A DNA stretch of 64,000 nt from JSC-12 sp033764965 (GTDB lineage: Bacteria; Cyanobacteriota; Cyanobacteriia; Leptolyngbyales; Leptolyngbyaceae): assembly GCA_033764965.1 (NCBI GenBank), contig JANRIN010000312.1, positions 1-64,000 on the forward strand, in the 5' to 3' direction. Every line of letters starts with the position of its first letter. Within the stretch, counting starts at the first letter, position 1. A program made the position numbers and the translations under genes. Under the pieces are notes generated by a model, which saw nothing but the letters and a program-made list of their open reading frames with translations, did not search any database and was not told where the DNA came from. Positions 51,843 to 61,137 of the stretch are shown piece by piece.

Positions 51843-53075
51843 GTGTCCAAAAAGACTGTAGCAAATTTATCAACAGCCGATTTAGCTGGCAAACGAGTTT
51901 TAGTCCGGGTAGATTTTAATGTTCCCTTTGATGATCAGGGCAATATTACAGACGATACGCGGATTCGGGCTGCGCTGCCCACCATTCAAGAGCTAACCTC
52001 CAAAGGTGCCAAAGTTATTTTAACGAGCCATCTGGGTCGTCCGATTAAGAAAAATAAGGAAACGGGTGAAGTCACGATCGTCAAAGAAGGAAACAGCTTG
52101 TTGCCCGTAGCCAAGCGGTTGGAGCAGTCCTTAGGGAAGCCCGTAGCCTTTGCGGAAGATTGCATTGGCGAGGCGGTTTCAGCCAAAGTTGCAACCCTGA
52201 ATAATGGGGATGTGCTGTTGCTGGAAAACGTGCGGTTCTATCCTGAAGAAGAGAAGAACAAGCCAGAGTTTGCCGAGAAATTGGCAGCGAACGCCGATCT
52301 TTACGTGAATGATGCTTTTGGTACGGCTCACCGCGCCCACGCTTCCACCGAAGGCGTAACTAAGTATCTCAGTCCCTCCGTTGCCGGATTCTTGATTGAA
52401 AAGGAACTGAAGTATCTGCAAAGCGCGATCGAGGCTCCCCAGCGTCCTCTCGCTGCCATCATCGGCGGATCCAAAGTCTCCAGCAAAATCACCGTGATTG
52501 AAACTTTGCTGGAAAAAGTGGACAAGTTGTTCATTGGGGGCGGCATGATCTTCACCTTCTACAAAGCGCGTGGCTTAAGTGTAGGTAAATCCCTGGTGGA
52601 AGATGAATTTATCGAACTGGCAAAAACCTTAGAAGCGAAAGCGAAGGAAAAAGGGGTGCAATTGTTGCTTCCTACTGATGTGGTGGTGGCTGATGCCTTT
52701 GCTGCCGATGCTAACGCTCAAACCGTGAGTGTGGAAAGTATTCCCGATGGCTGGATGGGCTTAGATATTGGACCCGATTCTGTCAAAGTCTTCCAGGAAG
52801 CACTCTCAGATTGCAAAACCGTGATCTGGAACGGTCCAATGGGTGTATTTGAATTTGACAAGTTTGCAGCGGGAACCTTGGGCATTGCTCAAACGCTGGC
52901 AGGGCTGACCAAAACCGGAACTACAACCATCATTGGTGGTGGTGACTCGGTGGCAGCCGTTGAAAAAGCAGGGCTTGCAGATCAAATGAGCCACATTTCC
53001 ACGGGAGGCGGGGCTAGTTTGGAACTGCTGGAGGGTAAAGTTTTACCTGGGATTGCCGCACTGGATGAGGCTTAG
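51843..53075 (+). CDS. pgk: phosphoglycerate kinase
   Basis: The 410-residue enzyme has VLVRVDFNVPFDDQGN near the N-terminus, TSHLGRPIKKN, VLLLENVRFYPEEEKN and the nucleotide-binding GGGDSVAAVEKAG with STGGGASLELLEG. Pgk interconverts 1,3-bisphosphoglycerate and 3-phosphoglycerate in glycolysis and the Calvin cycle. GTG at 51843 (giving SKKTVANLS) lies 8 nt after AGGAGG; an upstream TTG at 51840 is too close. It is followed by a palindromic repeat. Confidence 0.96.
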   Translation: MSKKTVANLSTADLAGKRVLVRVDFNVPFDDQGNITDDTRIRAALPTIQELTSKGAKVILTSHLGRPIKKNKETGEVTIVKEGNSLLPVAKRLEQSLGKPVAFAEDCIGEAVSAKVATLNNGDVLLLENVRFYPEEEKNKPEFAEKLAANADLYVNDAFGTAHRAHASTEGVTKYLSPSVAGFLIEKELKYLQSAIEAPQRPLAAIIGGSKVSSKITVIETLLEKVDKLFIGGGMIFTFYKARGLSVGKSLVEDEFIELAKTLEAKAKEKGVQLLLPTDVVVADAFAADANAQTVSVESIPDGWMGLDIGPDSVKVFQEALSDCKTVIWNGPMGVFEFDKFAAGTLGIAQTLAGLTKTGTTTIIGGGDSVAAVEKAGLADQMSHISTGGGASLELLEGKVLPGIAALDEA

Positions 53076-53116
53076 TTGTTAACTGATTAATATCTCCGAG
53101 TGGATTAAATAACCTG

Positions 53117-53189
53117 CGTAGGTTGGGTAGAAGCATGAAACCCAACATCTGAGAAGGCATTGGGTTTCGCAAACTCAACTCAACCTACG
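53117..53189. repeat. cyanobacterial palindromic dispersed repeat
   Basis: The element contains CGTAGGTTGGGT (53117-53128), GAAACCCAACAT (near 53137-53148), ATTGGGTTTCGC (53159-53170) and CTCAACCTACG (53179-53189). Outer and inner arms pair, giving a cruciform-like shape. This type is a well known intergenic repeat in filamentous cyanobacteria. It lies just after pgk and may act as a transcript end. Confidence 0.75.
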
Positions 53190-53332
53190 AAAATCTGAGT
53201 TTTTGAAGAACTTGGAAATCTCACAAGTCTACCTTTGGTTGATGAACATAACGACTTGAGGCAGAGGTGTCTTTTCCTGTCTCGACAGACACTAGAGGTG
53301 AAAAAAGATGTTTGTTGAGACGGGTGATTACT

Positions 53333-53515
53333 ATGACGTTAGTCCGCTTTTTATTAGGAGTTTTAGTACCTCCTGTGGGCGTTTTCTTGACCTGTGGAGT
53401 CAGTACAACCTTGTTGATTAATATTGTTTTGACGGTGCTGGGTTGGGTTCCTGGCAGCATCCACGCGGTATGGGCGATCGCCAAGCATGAGGAGCGCATG
53501 GCTCAAGTTCGCTAG
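53333..53515 (+). CDS. YqaE/Pmp3 family membrane protein
   Basis: The 60-residue product has two membrane helices with the Pmp3/YqaE pattern (VRFLLGVLVPPVGVFLTCGV and LLINIVLTVLGWVPGSIHAV, with the conserved WAIAKHEER tail). These small plasma-membrane proteolipids are linked to salt and cold stress and membrane potential. ATG 53333 is preferred; the reading frame is open further upstream but does not match the family. Confidence 0.85.
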   Translation: MTLVRFLLGVLVPPVGVFLTCGVSTTLLINIVLTVLGWVPGSIHAVWAIAKHEERMAQVR

Positions 53516-53525
53516 GTAGCCTAAT

Positions 53526-53562
53526 GGTAACAGGCAGCAATTTTGCGCGGTTGTCTGTTACC
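53526..53562. terminator. hairpin between convergent genes
   Basis: GGTAACAGGCA (53526-53536) pairs with TGTCTGTTACC (53552-53562), 11 bp with one wobble and a 15-nt loop. There is no clear T-run on either strand. It lies in the 54 bp between the convergent Pmp3-like and response-regulator genes, so a shared terminator is the simplest reading. Confidence 0.5.
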
Positions 53563-53569
53563 TGATGGT

Positions 53570-54283
53570 TTAGTAAATCAAGCCCGATCGCAGTGCCAAA
53601 ACTGCGGCTTGAGTGCGATCGCTGGCACATAACTTGTTGAGAATGTTGCGGACATGAGTCTTGACGGTGCCCAGCGTGATGAATAGATGTTCTGAAATTG
53701 CTGCATTACTGTAGCCATCTACAATGAGTTGCAAAATTTCTAGTTCGCGACTGGTCAAACCGATGTCCTCGATCGAGGCACTGGTTTCAGGTTCAACCCG
53801 ATTGATTTCTACTTTTCTACCTGGAACAGCGGTGCCATTAAACGGTTTGCGGATTTTTTGTAGAACAACGCTGGCAATGATTGGATCGATCCAGGATTGT
53901 CCGGCAACCGTGGTTCGTAGTGCTTCTACCAATCGTTCGATGCGGATGTCCTTCATACAGTAGGAGTCTGCTCCAGCAGCAAAAGCCGCTAACACTGCAT
54001 CCTCTTCGTCTTGCATCGTTAGCATCAAAATTTTTGTGGAGCTTTGACTATCACTGCTTTGAGCCTGCCTAAACTGGCGCGTCAACTCAATGCCGTCCAG
54101 GTCGGGCAGCCCGATGTCAACTAAGGCAGCGTCAGGTTGGATTTTTTGTAATAGCTCAAGTCCGTGCTTGCCGTTTGCAGCCTCTGCCACAACCTCAAAC
54201 CCCTCAACTTGTTGTAGGGCTGTGCGTAGCCCAATTCGGGTTAGATCATGATCTTCAATTAGGAGAATGCGGAGAGTCGTCAT
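53570..54283 (-). CDS. NarL/FixJ family response regulator
   Basis: The 237-residue product has a receiver domain (LLIEDHDLTRIGLRTALQQV, phospho-acceptor Asp in AALVDIGLPDLDG, Lys in YCMKDIR) and a C-terminal LuxR helix-turn-helix (LTSRELEILQLIVDGYSNAA, LGTVKTHVRNILNKL). It is transcribed away from the histidine kinase at 54478, which may be its partner. ATG 54283 is used; an in-frame GTG lies 6 bp upstream. Confidence 0.93.
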   Translation of the reverse strand: MTTLRILLIEDHDLTRIGLRTALQQVEGFEVVAEAANGKHGLELLQKIQPDAALVDIGLPDLDGIELTRQFRQAQSSDSQSSTKILMLTMQDEEDAVLAAFAAGADSYCMKDIRIERLVEALRTTVAGQSWIDPIIASVVLQKIRKPFNGTAVPGRKVEINRVEPETSASIEDIGLTSRELEILQLIVDGYSNAAISEHLFITLGTVKTHVRNILNKLCASDRTQAAVLALRSGLIY

Positions 54284-54477
54284 AGTCACAGTTTGAGCAG
54301 AAGCCTGTCCTTGAGATGGGTGGGTCGGGTTTGGTTTGGGCGATCGCGCTTGGCAGCAAAATTTCTTGAACTTAAAATCCCACTTTAGACGTATATGTGT
54401 AGGTCAAGTGTCGAATTATATTTTCATTACGTCAAGTTCTTCTCACTTCAGCAATTTGTTCTATAGAAACCCTGATC

Positions 54478-56283
54478 GTGCCTTACAAACTGAGTAGACA
54501 CTCTCCATTCAGAACGGTTCGGGTTGCCTGGTCTAAGCTTCCGGTGCGCTACCGGGGAGTCGTTGTTGTTGCCATTCCAGCCAGTTGTTTGTTGATCACG
54601 CTGGGTTGCTGGGTTTGGTCAAGAGAGGCAGTACTGCTGATTCGGCGTGACATTGAAGGGATTCAAGGGAATCTTTTCACCAGCAGTCAAATCTTGACTC
54701 AAAACTTGAATGCGGAAACTGGAGTCCGAGGATACACCATTACTCGCGACCCAATTTTTTTAGAGCCTTTTGCTCAGGCGGAAGCAAACTTAGAACCAGC
54801 GATACAAACCCTGGAAGCGGCAGAGCGATCGACTCAAAAGGAGCAAGTGCAGGCAATTAAGCGCCTTAGCCAGCAAAATATGGCAAGCTTGCAGCAAGTG
54901 ATTGACGAGATTTCGGGGCAAGCGGCAATCAACCCACCTAGCATCAATCGTTTGATTGCGACCAGTAAGCAAACAATGGACAGATTGCGGCTTGCTGTGA
55001 GTGATTTTCAGCAACAGCAACAGCAACAGCTAGAGTCTTTCATTCAGCAACGGGAGAAAGTTCAAGAGGCAACCTCTGCGGCATTGTGGTTCACTGCTAT
55101 CATCAGCGCTTTAGGCTCTTGGGCAGCAATTTACCTGTTCATGAGGTTGGATCAAGATTTGAGCGATCGGGAACAGCGCTTGCGGGAAAGTAGCTCGTTG
55201 CTGAATGCGATCGTCACCAGCGTTGTGGATGGCGTAGTTGTGTTGGATGAGTTAGGCAGAATTGATAGCTTCAATCCAACTGCATCCAGATTATTTGGCT
55301 ACCAGCCCAAGGAAGTTCTTGGCAAGGATTTGTATTTACTTTTTGCAGAACCCGAAGCCCAGAAAACTGATGCCAGCCTGGAAGCAGCCATTACGACAGG
55401 GCAAACCTGGCAAACCTCAGGACTGCGGAGCGATGGCTCAACGTTTCCCATTTCTGTGTCAATTAGCGATGTGCAATTGCATGACCACCGCTTGATTGTC
55501 ATTATTCGCGACATGAGCGAAGTCCAGCAAACTCAAGCAAAGCTGGAATCCCGTGCCAAAGAACTGACTCAAATGTCGGCAATTTTGGCGCAAACGAACA
55601 TTTTGCTGGAAGACCGCAACCGGGAACTGGAGCAGTTTGCCTACGTTGCTTCCCATGATTTGAAGGCACCGCTACGGGCGATCGCCAACCTCTCGGAATG
55701 GATTGAGGAAGACCTGGCAGGGCAACTCCCGCCTGAGAATCAACAGCAAATGGTACTCCTGCGGGGGCGGGTACACCGGATGGAAGCGTTGATTAATGGC
55801 TTGCTGGAATATTCGCGAGTTGGACGCACCCATGCTCCCCTGGAAACCGTTTCAGTGCCAACTCTAGTGGACGAAATTCTGGATTCTCTAGATCCGCCAG
55901 CAACTTTCACGATCGAGCTTGCCCCAGATTTGCCAACCTTCAAAACGAAAATGCTGCTATTGCGGCAGGTGTTTGCCAATCTCCTGAGTAATGCCATCAA
56001 ACATCACGATCGCGCTGATGGACGGATTCAAGTGCAGGTGAATGACCAGGAGACCTTTTACGAATTCATCGTGCGGGATGATGGTCCAGGGATTCACCCT
56101 GACTACCACGACAAAATATTTACCATTTTCCAAACCCTGCAAGCCAGAGACGTGAAGGAAAGCACCGGGATTGGTTTGGCGATCGTTAAAAAAGTTGTCG
56201 AAACGGAGGGGGGCACCATTTGGGTAGACTCTCAAGAAGGACAGGGAGCCGCTTTTCACTTTACCTGGCGTAAAAGTGTTTAA
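54478..56283 (+). CDS. sensor histidine kinase with CHASE3 and PAS domains
   Basis: The 601-residue kinase has two membrane helices (near residues 22-50 and 200-225) enclosing a CHASE3-type sensor region (NLNAETGVRGYTITRDPIFL). A PAS domain (VVDGVVVLDELGRIDSFNPT, FGYQPKEVLGKD), an H-box (ASHDLKAPLRAIANLSEWIE), an N-box (NLLSNAIKHHDRADGRIQVQ) and a G-box (FIVRDDGPGIHPDYHDKIFT, STGIGLAIVKKVVE) follow. It would phosphorylate a partner such as the divergent NarL-type regulator. The start is GTG at 54478. Confidence 0.93.
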   Translation: MPYKLSRHSPFRTVRVAWSKLPVRYRGVVVVAIPASCLLITLGCWVWSREAVLLIRRDIEGIQGNLFTSSQILTQNLNAETGVRGYTITRDPIFLEPFAQAEANLEPAIQTLEAAERSTQKEQVQAIKRLSQQNMASLQQVIDEISGQAAINPPSINRLIATSKQTMDRLRLAVSDFQQQQQQQLESFIQQREKVQEATSAALWFTAIISALGSWAAIYLFMRLDQDLSDREQRLRESSSLLNAIVTSVVDGVVVLDELGRIDSFNPTASRLFGYQPKEVLGKDLYLLFAEPEAQKTDASLEAAITTGQTWQTSGLRSDGSTFPISVSISDVQLHDHRLIVIIRDMSEVQQTQAKLESRAKELTQMSAILAQTNILLEDRNRELEQFAYVASHDLKAPLRAIANLSEWIEEDLAGQLPPENQQQMVLLRGRVHRMEALINGLLEYSRVGRTHAPLETVSVPTLVDEILDSLDPPATFTIELAPDLPTFKTKMLLLRQVFANLLSNAIKHHDRADGRIQVQVNDQETFYEFIVRDDGPGIHPDYHDKIFTIFQTLQARDVKESTGIGLAIVKKVVETEGGTIWVDSQEGQGAAFHFTWRKSV

Positions 56284-56296
56284 TCAAAACGAGTAA

Positions 56297-56965
56297 TCAA
56301 AACTGGTAATTACGATCGCGAATCCATAAACTAACCGGGACGGAATTACCGCTACCATCCACCTTCACTTCCACCACGAAGGGTCGTCGCTCTTGGCGTT
56401 GATTTTGATTGATCTGATTAATTGCAGTGTTAATTTGTTCTCGCTGGTCTTCGGGCATATAGTACGTTTCCAAGCCGTAGACCATGCGCCATCCCTGAGA
56501 TTGACCTTTCAGCACAATTTGATTAGAGGCGAGATCGGTTGGGCGATCGCGGCTAACTTGCACGGGTTTCCAGGCTTGCGGCGGACGAGCGGTTGAAACT
56601 GCCGGAGCCTCTAGTACCACGTAAACATCTCCCACATAGGAAGACTTGAGCAAATCGCCCCCCGGCAGCTTGGTCAAAGTATCAAACTGGGAAATTTCAT
56701 AGCCCAAGGTTTGAGAATAGCCGCGCAACAGATCGTAGGGATCAACGGGAACCGTTTGCAGCACAACGGTTTTACCTGTGGCGTAAGTGTAAGCATCCTG
56801 GGCTGGAACCGCAATGATCAACATCGATTGGAACAGCAGCGGCACCCACAACCGCCAACCCGGTAAGCGACGGGGCGCAGTTTCGATTACGGGTTCCAGT
56901 TCTGGAGCCAGACGATCGCCCGGAATAGCTTCTTGCGGTAGTTTGTTGTCAGGTTGAGCAGACAT
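56297..56965 (-). CDS. GDYXXLXY domain protein
   Basis: The 222-residue product has one N-terminal membrane helix (LWVPLLFQSMLIIAVPAQDA) and the family core VDPYDLLRGYSQTLGYEIS, then a long C-terminal beta-rich part with RRPFVVEVKVDGSGNSVPVS. The domain is named for its G-D-Y-x-x-L-x-Y type core, here PYDLLRGY. It overlaps the upstream DUF2157 gene by one base (TAATG), a common pairing in bacteria. Function is unknown; membrane-anchored on the outer face is inferred. Confidence 0.8.
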   Translation of the reverse strand: MSAQPDNKLPQEAIPGDRLAPELEPVIETAPRRLPGWRLWVPLLFQSMLIIAVPAQDAYTYATGKTVVLQTVPVDPYDLLRGYSQTLGYEISQFDTLTKLPGGDLLKSSYVGDVYVVLEAPAVSTARPPQAWKPVQVSRDRPTDLASNQIVLKGQSQGWRMVYGLETYYMPEDQREQINTAINQINQNQRQERRPFVVEVKVDGSGNSVPVSLWIRDRNYQF

Positions 56966-58428
56966 TACGGTGACTCCTGAGACGAATGGGGTAAGGCAGT
57001 TGTGCGATGGGGAAGCAAGCGACGTTCAAACCATAGCCCCGCCGCGATTACACCCACCCCACACAGCAGCAGCACGATCGATTTCAGCAGCAAGCCTGTG
57101 TTGTATTCCAGGCTGCGACTTACAATGCCCAGCACTAACAACACCATGCCACCCCAAAACGTCGATCGCTGAGTCAGGGCGAGTCCATCCCGGATTAAGC
57201 CGATCGCCAGTGCAAACAACAGGACATTGAGAATCAGGGGAGCCACGGGAAATGCTTTGCTGTGCCAGATCAAAACGGCTGCGGTGATCAGTAATAGAAC
57301 GGCAACCAATTTCGTGTTGACTACCCGCTCTTGAGGACGGCGGGAAAATAACTGAAATCGCAACTGAAACCAGCCTAAACCCGCCACAATCCCCAAAATC
57401 ACCGCATCAAGCAACGGTTGCCAGTTCCAATTCACCAACATAGAACTTGTTGCGTCTGGGCGCATTTGCCACCAGTAATGAAACGCGAAGACATAGAACA
57501 GGATGCTTAAAAAGCAAAGGGCTAAACTGCGAGAAATGGGTTGGAAGGGATCTTTTGGGGGATGGGGGTTAGGGGTTGGGGGTTGGGGAGGAGAGGAGGG
57601 GTGGGGGTTGGAATGTCGAAGGGGAGCAAAATGCCAGAGGCGATCGCTGTAGCTCCAGAGGAGGGCGGGTGGCAGCACAAAGGCGATCGCTAACAGCCAG
57701 CCCTGGCTCCAGGTCATGTAGGGCTTGAAGTTACCCACAAAGGCGATCGCAAGGGCGATCGCGCTTAAGCCAAAGATCACACGGGAGCGGCACCAATACG
57801 CCAGCGGCACAAACACACCCGCAAGCACCAGGGGTAAATGCTGAATGGCGATGCTGGTACCGGAAAACGCTTGCCAGACCGTGGAACTGCCCCAACTGAA
57901 AAAGTACGCGATCGTTACCAAAATAATAGATAAAACGCCTAAGGAAGCTAGTCGCAAGCTGTACGCCATCACCGTAACGCCCAACCCCCAAATCAGGAAT
58001 AATTCGTAGGCATCGCCGCTCTGGTGGAACATTTGGGACACTAGCCCTAAATTTGCCCCTAAAAATAGTGCGCCGCCCAGCAATAAGCCGTGCCCCAAGC
58101 GTTGGAGTCCGGGTTGGGTCTTGGGTTTGCGCCACAGATAAAAACCTGCTGCATTCACGCCAACAAAGCTACTGAGTAAAAGTACTAGCTTCAGCGATCG
58201 CGACCAGACCTGCCAATTTGCTGCCACAAAGGTAACTGCGCCCAAGCCCAACAATACCGCTCCCAGTCCCATCAAAATGGTAATGAAGCGATTGCTGGCT
58301 TCTCCTTCCAATTGGGCAAACTGATAACGCTCCGCCAGCTTTTCGTAGAGTGCGGCATCAATTAAGCCTTCATGCCACCATTGTTCGGATTCTTGGCGCA
58401 ATTCTCGGCGAAATCGTTCTGAAATCAT
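56965..58428 (-). CDS. DUF2157 family membrane protein
   Basis: The 487-residue product has an N-terminal helical segment (WWHEGLIDAALYEKLAERYQ) typical of DUF2157. About ten membrane helices follow (for example FITILMGLGAVLLGLGAVTF and AVLLLITAAVLIWHS). A central Pro/His/Asn-rich loop (RHSNPHPSSPPQPPTPNPHP) is encoded by C-rich short repeats. The gene is translationally coupled to the GDYXXLXY gene. ATG 58428 is preferred; the frame continues upstream to 58464. Function is unknown. Confidence 0.85.
   Translation of the reverse strand: MISERFRRELRQESEQWWHEGLIDAALYEKLAERYQFAQLEGEASNRFITILMGLGAVLLGLGAVTFVAANWQVWSRSLKLVLLLSSFVGVNAAGFYLWRKPKTQPGLQRLGHGLLLGGALFLGANLGLVSQMFHQSGDAYELFLIWGLGVTVMAYSLRLASLGVLSIILVTIAYFFSWGSSTVWQAFSGTSIAIQHLPLVLAGVFVPLAYWCRSRVIFGLSAIALAIAFVGNFKPYMTWSQGWLLAIAFVLPPALLWSYSDRLWHFAPLRHSNPHPSSPPQPPTPNPHPPKDPFQPISRSLALCFLSILFYVFAFHYWWQMRPDATSSMLVNWNWQPLLDAVILGIVAGLGWFQLRFQLFSRRPQERVVNTKLVAVLLLITAAVLIWHSKAFPVAPLILNVLLFALAIGLIRDGLALTQRSTFWGGMVLLVLGIVSRSLEYNTGLLLKSIVLLLCGVGVIAAGLWFERRLLPHRTTALPHSSQESP
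57557..57611. repeat. CCCCAAC/CCCCTAA-type repeats inside the DUF2157 gene
   Basis: Read on the coding strand, units CAACCCC, CAACCCC, TAACCCC and CATCCCC run in series and encode the Pro-rich loop between two membrane helices. Nineteen bases (ACCCCTAACCCCCATCCCC) are shared with the repeat at the end of rbgA. Confidence 0.75.
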
Positions 58429-58566
58429 GGTTCCGACTCTCCCCCCGGAAAGCAATGCACTCACTATACTTCGCCACTCCTACCCCACCCGGAAACCTAA
58501 GACACTCTTCCATCTGGTACGAGTTGAAGGGGCATACCGATTTAAGTTCGACACGCTACAGATTAA

Positions 58567-58616
58567 GATCCCCCTGCCTTCGGCATCCCCCTTAATAAGG
58601 GGGAGCGAGGGGGATC
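58567..58616. repeat. palindromic dispersed repeat
   Basis: GATCCCCCT at the left and AGGGGGATC at the right enclose an inner pair CCCCCTTA/TAAGGGGG. This double stem is a known type of intergenic repeat in filamentous cyanobacteria. It lies upstream of the DUF2157 gene and downstream of the amylase gene on the other side. Confidence 0.75.
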
Positions 58617-58655
58617 GACGCAAAGAATGTGCCACTAGCACTGTTTAATTTGGTA

Positions 58656-60026
58656 TCACCTTGTGGCACATTGATTAAACGGTTCGCGAATAAAGTACAG
58701 GGCATCTCGTCCTTGCACCTGCATACCACCTCGATTCCAGGTGCCCCACCGAGTGATGTATTTTTTGCCATCGTTGCGGCGTTCGATCGCCACGGTAAAA
58801 TTGGTTCGCAATTCCCGGTAACAGCCTTCCAGCTTGGTCAAAGACAGATCCAAAACTGGAATGTCAAATTTTTCCGTTGCTTTGTTCACCACAAAAAAAC
58901 CTTCACTGCCCCGCTCCATCAGCAACAGCGTAGGTTTGTCCACCGCTGCCAAAACCGTTTCCTTTACCCCTCTTCCTTCCTTGCCGCGTTGCCGCATAAT
59001 CTGCCGAAAATTCACGCCATACCGAATGTAAGGAACGGTCAAATTATCCTTGCCCAGAATCAACGGAGTGCCGCTTTCCCGCGCTAAAACGTAAGCACTT
59101 GCCAGAGCCGTATCTGTGCGATCGCCAAATCGACAAACCGGGAAGCCTGGATTAAGTTCAACATCCGTGTCATGATTCACGCCAAAGGTCACGCTGCGAG
59201 TGTCATTCAAGGCGATCGGCACTCGTAAACTGCGAAGATCTCCGCCAAAACTGAAGGCTTGGAGCAGGCTTTGACACAGGCGAAAATCTGTCACAGCGGC
59301 GATCGGGGTATATTCCTCGGAGCGAGTATCGTTGTCTTCAATCACTTCCAGATAATTCCAGGCTTTTCCCTGACTGGCAGTGTTGATGTAGTTGACGTAT
59401 TCCTGAATGTAGCGAGGCTCGATGTGTTTGGCGGCATCAAAACGGAAGCCAGCCACCCCCAGATCCATTAATTTTTGCAGGTGCGCTTTTTGAATTTCTC
59501 GCACATTCGGGCGACTTTGATTCAAATCGGGTAAGTCCCCATTGAGCCAGCACGATCGCTCTGTGGTGGTGTTACCGTCACTGTAATTAATATCGCAACG
59601 GGGATTAAAATCCGCAGGGCTAAAGGTGGGAAAGTTCAGGTCTCTAAATTCCTCCATATTTGCCATGTGATTAAACACCACATCTGCAATCACTTGTACG
59701 TTGCAACGTTTGGCGGTGTCTGTCAGTTTTTTGAGATCCTCCTCGTTGCCCCGTCCTGCAATCACCCGAAAATCAACGGGTTGATAGCGGACTGCCCATT
59801 CCAAGGGAGAAGGTAAAGGATCTGGATTCGACTGTTGGGCTGGAGCAATTTGCACATGGGAATAGCCCTGTTTTGCCAACTCACAAACATAGGTTGACAC
59901 TTGCAAATAAGGTTCATCGTGAGCATGAAAAATTGCAGTCGGTTGTTCTGTTGTCGTTGCTCCCGCACAAAAATTGAAAACCAGAAAAGGAGTAAGGATA
60001 AAACTGATCGATAAACTCAGGCGCAC
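58656..60026 (-). CDS. exported alpha-amylase family (GH13) protein
   Basis: The 456-residue product has a signal peptide (RLSLSISFILTPFLVFNFCA) and the GH13 motifs: region I DVVFNHMAN, region II GFRFDAAKHI with the nucleophile Asp, region III YLEVIEDNDT with the Glu, and region IV GVNHDTD. It should hydrolyse alpha-1,4-glucans outside the cytoplasm. The start is GTG at 60026, preceded by GAGG about 9 nt upstream. The gene stands alone. Confidence 0.9.
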   Translation of the reverse strand: MRLSLSISFILTPFLVFNFCAGATTTEQPTAIFHAHDEPYLQVSTYVCELAKQGYSHVQIAPAQQSNPDPLPSPLEWAVRYQPVDFRVIAGRGNEEDLKKLTDTAKRCNVQVIADVVFNHMANMEEFRDLNFPTFSPADFNPRCDINYSDGNTTTERSCWLNGDLPDLNQSRPNVREIQKAHLQKLMDLGVAGFRFDAAKHIEPRYIQEYVNYINTASQGKAWNYLEVIEDNDTRSEEYTPIAAVTDFRLCQSLLQAFSFGGDLRSLRVPIALNDTRSVTFGVNHDTDVELNPGFPVCRFGDRTDTALASAYVLARESGTPLILGKDNLTVPYIRYGVNFRQIMRQRGKEGRGVKETVLAAVDKPTLLLMERGSEGFFVVNKATEKFDIPVLDLSLTKLEGCYRELRTNFTVAIERRNDGKKYITRWGTWNRGGMQVQGRDALYFIREPFNQCATR

Positions 60027-60135
60027 TCGTTTTCACCTCACAATTTTCCTAGCCATCATACAATTCCTTTTTGAGCGGCGGTCGTAAATCTATGGCACGA
60101 TCGAAAAGCTGGTTTTGTTATCAATGAGTGTATCC

Positions 60136-61008
60136 ATGTCTACTCCTCCGATTCAATGGTATCCGGGACATATTGCCAAGGCGGAAAAGGCTTTGCAGGA
60201 GCAGCTTAAGCGGGTGGATGTGGTGCTGGAAGTGCGAGATGCCCGCATTCCCCTAGCGACAGAACATCCTCAAGTCAAGCAATGGATTGGCAGCAAGGAG
60301 CGCGTGTTGGTGCTGAATCGGGTGGATATGATCCCAGCTTCGACTCGGCAGCACTGGACAGAGTGGTTCCGGCAACAGGGAGAAGAACCCTTTTTCACCG
60401 ATGCCCAACACGGCAAAGGCATTGAAGCCATTACCAAAGCAGCCCAGGCAGCCGGAGAAAAAATGAACCAACGCCGCCGCGATCGCGGGATGTTACCCCG
60501 TCCAGTCCGGGCAGTTGTGATGGGTTTTCCGAATGTGGGCAAATCCGCCTTGATTAATCGGTTGTTAAAACGGCGTGTGGTAGATAGTGCCCGTCGGGCT
60601 GGAGTCACTCGTGCTTTGCGCTGGATTCGCATTTCTGACCAAATTGAATTGCTGGATGCGCCCGGAGTTCTACCGTCCAAACTGCTGGATCAGGATGCCG
60701 CCTTCAAGCTGGCAATTTGTGGCGACATTGGGGAAGCCGCTTACGATAACCAACGGGTTGCCGCAGTCCTGATCGATTTGTTGCAACAAAACCAGGTTGA
60801 ATCGGCGCTGCAAACCCGTTATGACCTTCCCCTTGCTGATCGCACTGGAGAAGACTATCTCCATGCTCTGGCAACTCATCGGTATCAAAACGATGTGGAG
60901 CGATCGGCACGGCAATTGTTAAACGACTTTCGAGTGGGACAACTAGGCGCGATCGCCCTCGAACTCCCGCCTCCAACGATCGCCCCCCTTCCAACCCCCC
61001 ACCCCTAA
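60136..61008 (+). CDS. rbgA: ribosome biogenesis GTPase RbgA/YlqF
   Basis: The 290-residue circularly permuted GTPase has IQWYPGHIAKAEKALQEQLK at the N-terminus, G4 VLNRVDMIP first, then G1 GFPNVGKSALINRLL and G3 DAPGVLPSK. RbgA assists late 50S ribosome assembly. The last ten or so residues (PPTIAPLPTPHP) and the stop codon come from a C-rich repeat. ATG at 60124 or 60136 are both possible starts. Confidence 0.9.
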   Translation: MSTPPIQWYPGHIAKAEKALQEQLKRVDVVLEVRDARIPLATEHPQVKQWIGSKERVLVLNRVDMIPASTRQHWTEWFRQQGEEPFFTDAQHGKGIEAITKAAQAAGEKMNQRRRDRGMLPRPVRAVVMGFPNVGKSALINRLLKRRVVDSARRAGVTRALRWIRISDQIELLDAPGVLPSKLLDQDAAFKLAICGDIGEAAYDNQRVAAVLIDLLQQNQVESALQTRYDLPLADRTGEDYLHALATHRYQNDVERSARQLLNDFRVGQLGAIALELPPPTIAPLPTPHP

Positions 61009-61036
61009 CCCCCATCCCCTCTTCTCCCAACCCCAT
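60982..61036. repeat. C-rich short repeats at the 3' end of rbgA
   Basis: The sequence contains CCAACCCC, ACCCCTAA, CCCCCATCCCC and further CCCAACCCC units. The rbgA stop codon TAA lies within CCCCTAACCCC. The stretch shares 19 bases with the repeat in the DUF2157 gene. Confidence 0.75.
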
Positions 61037-61137
61037 CCTGAACAACTGCAACGCTCCTTAAAGAAACGAAAAAATTGGTTGCACAACCCTATGGGAGCAT
61101 GGGAAAAGTCAACAACGATTCATAAAGTTTTAAGAAA

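Noticed and set aside
53526..53562. A tRNA or small RNA in the short space between the Pmp3-like and response regulator genes
   Set aside because: The hairpin lacks tRNA arms, an anticodon loop and the CCA region; it is only a stem of 11 bp.
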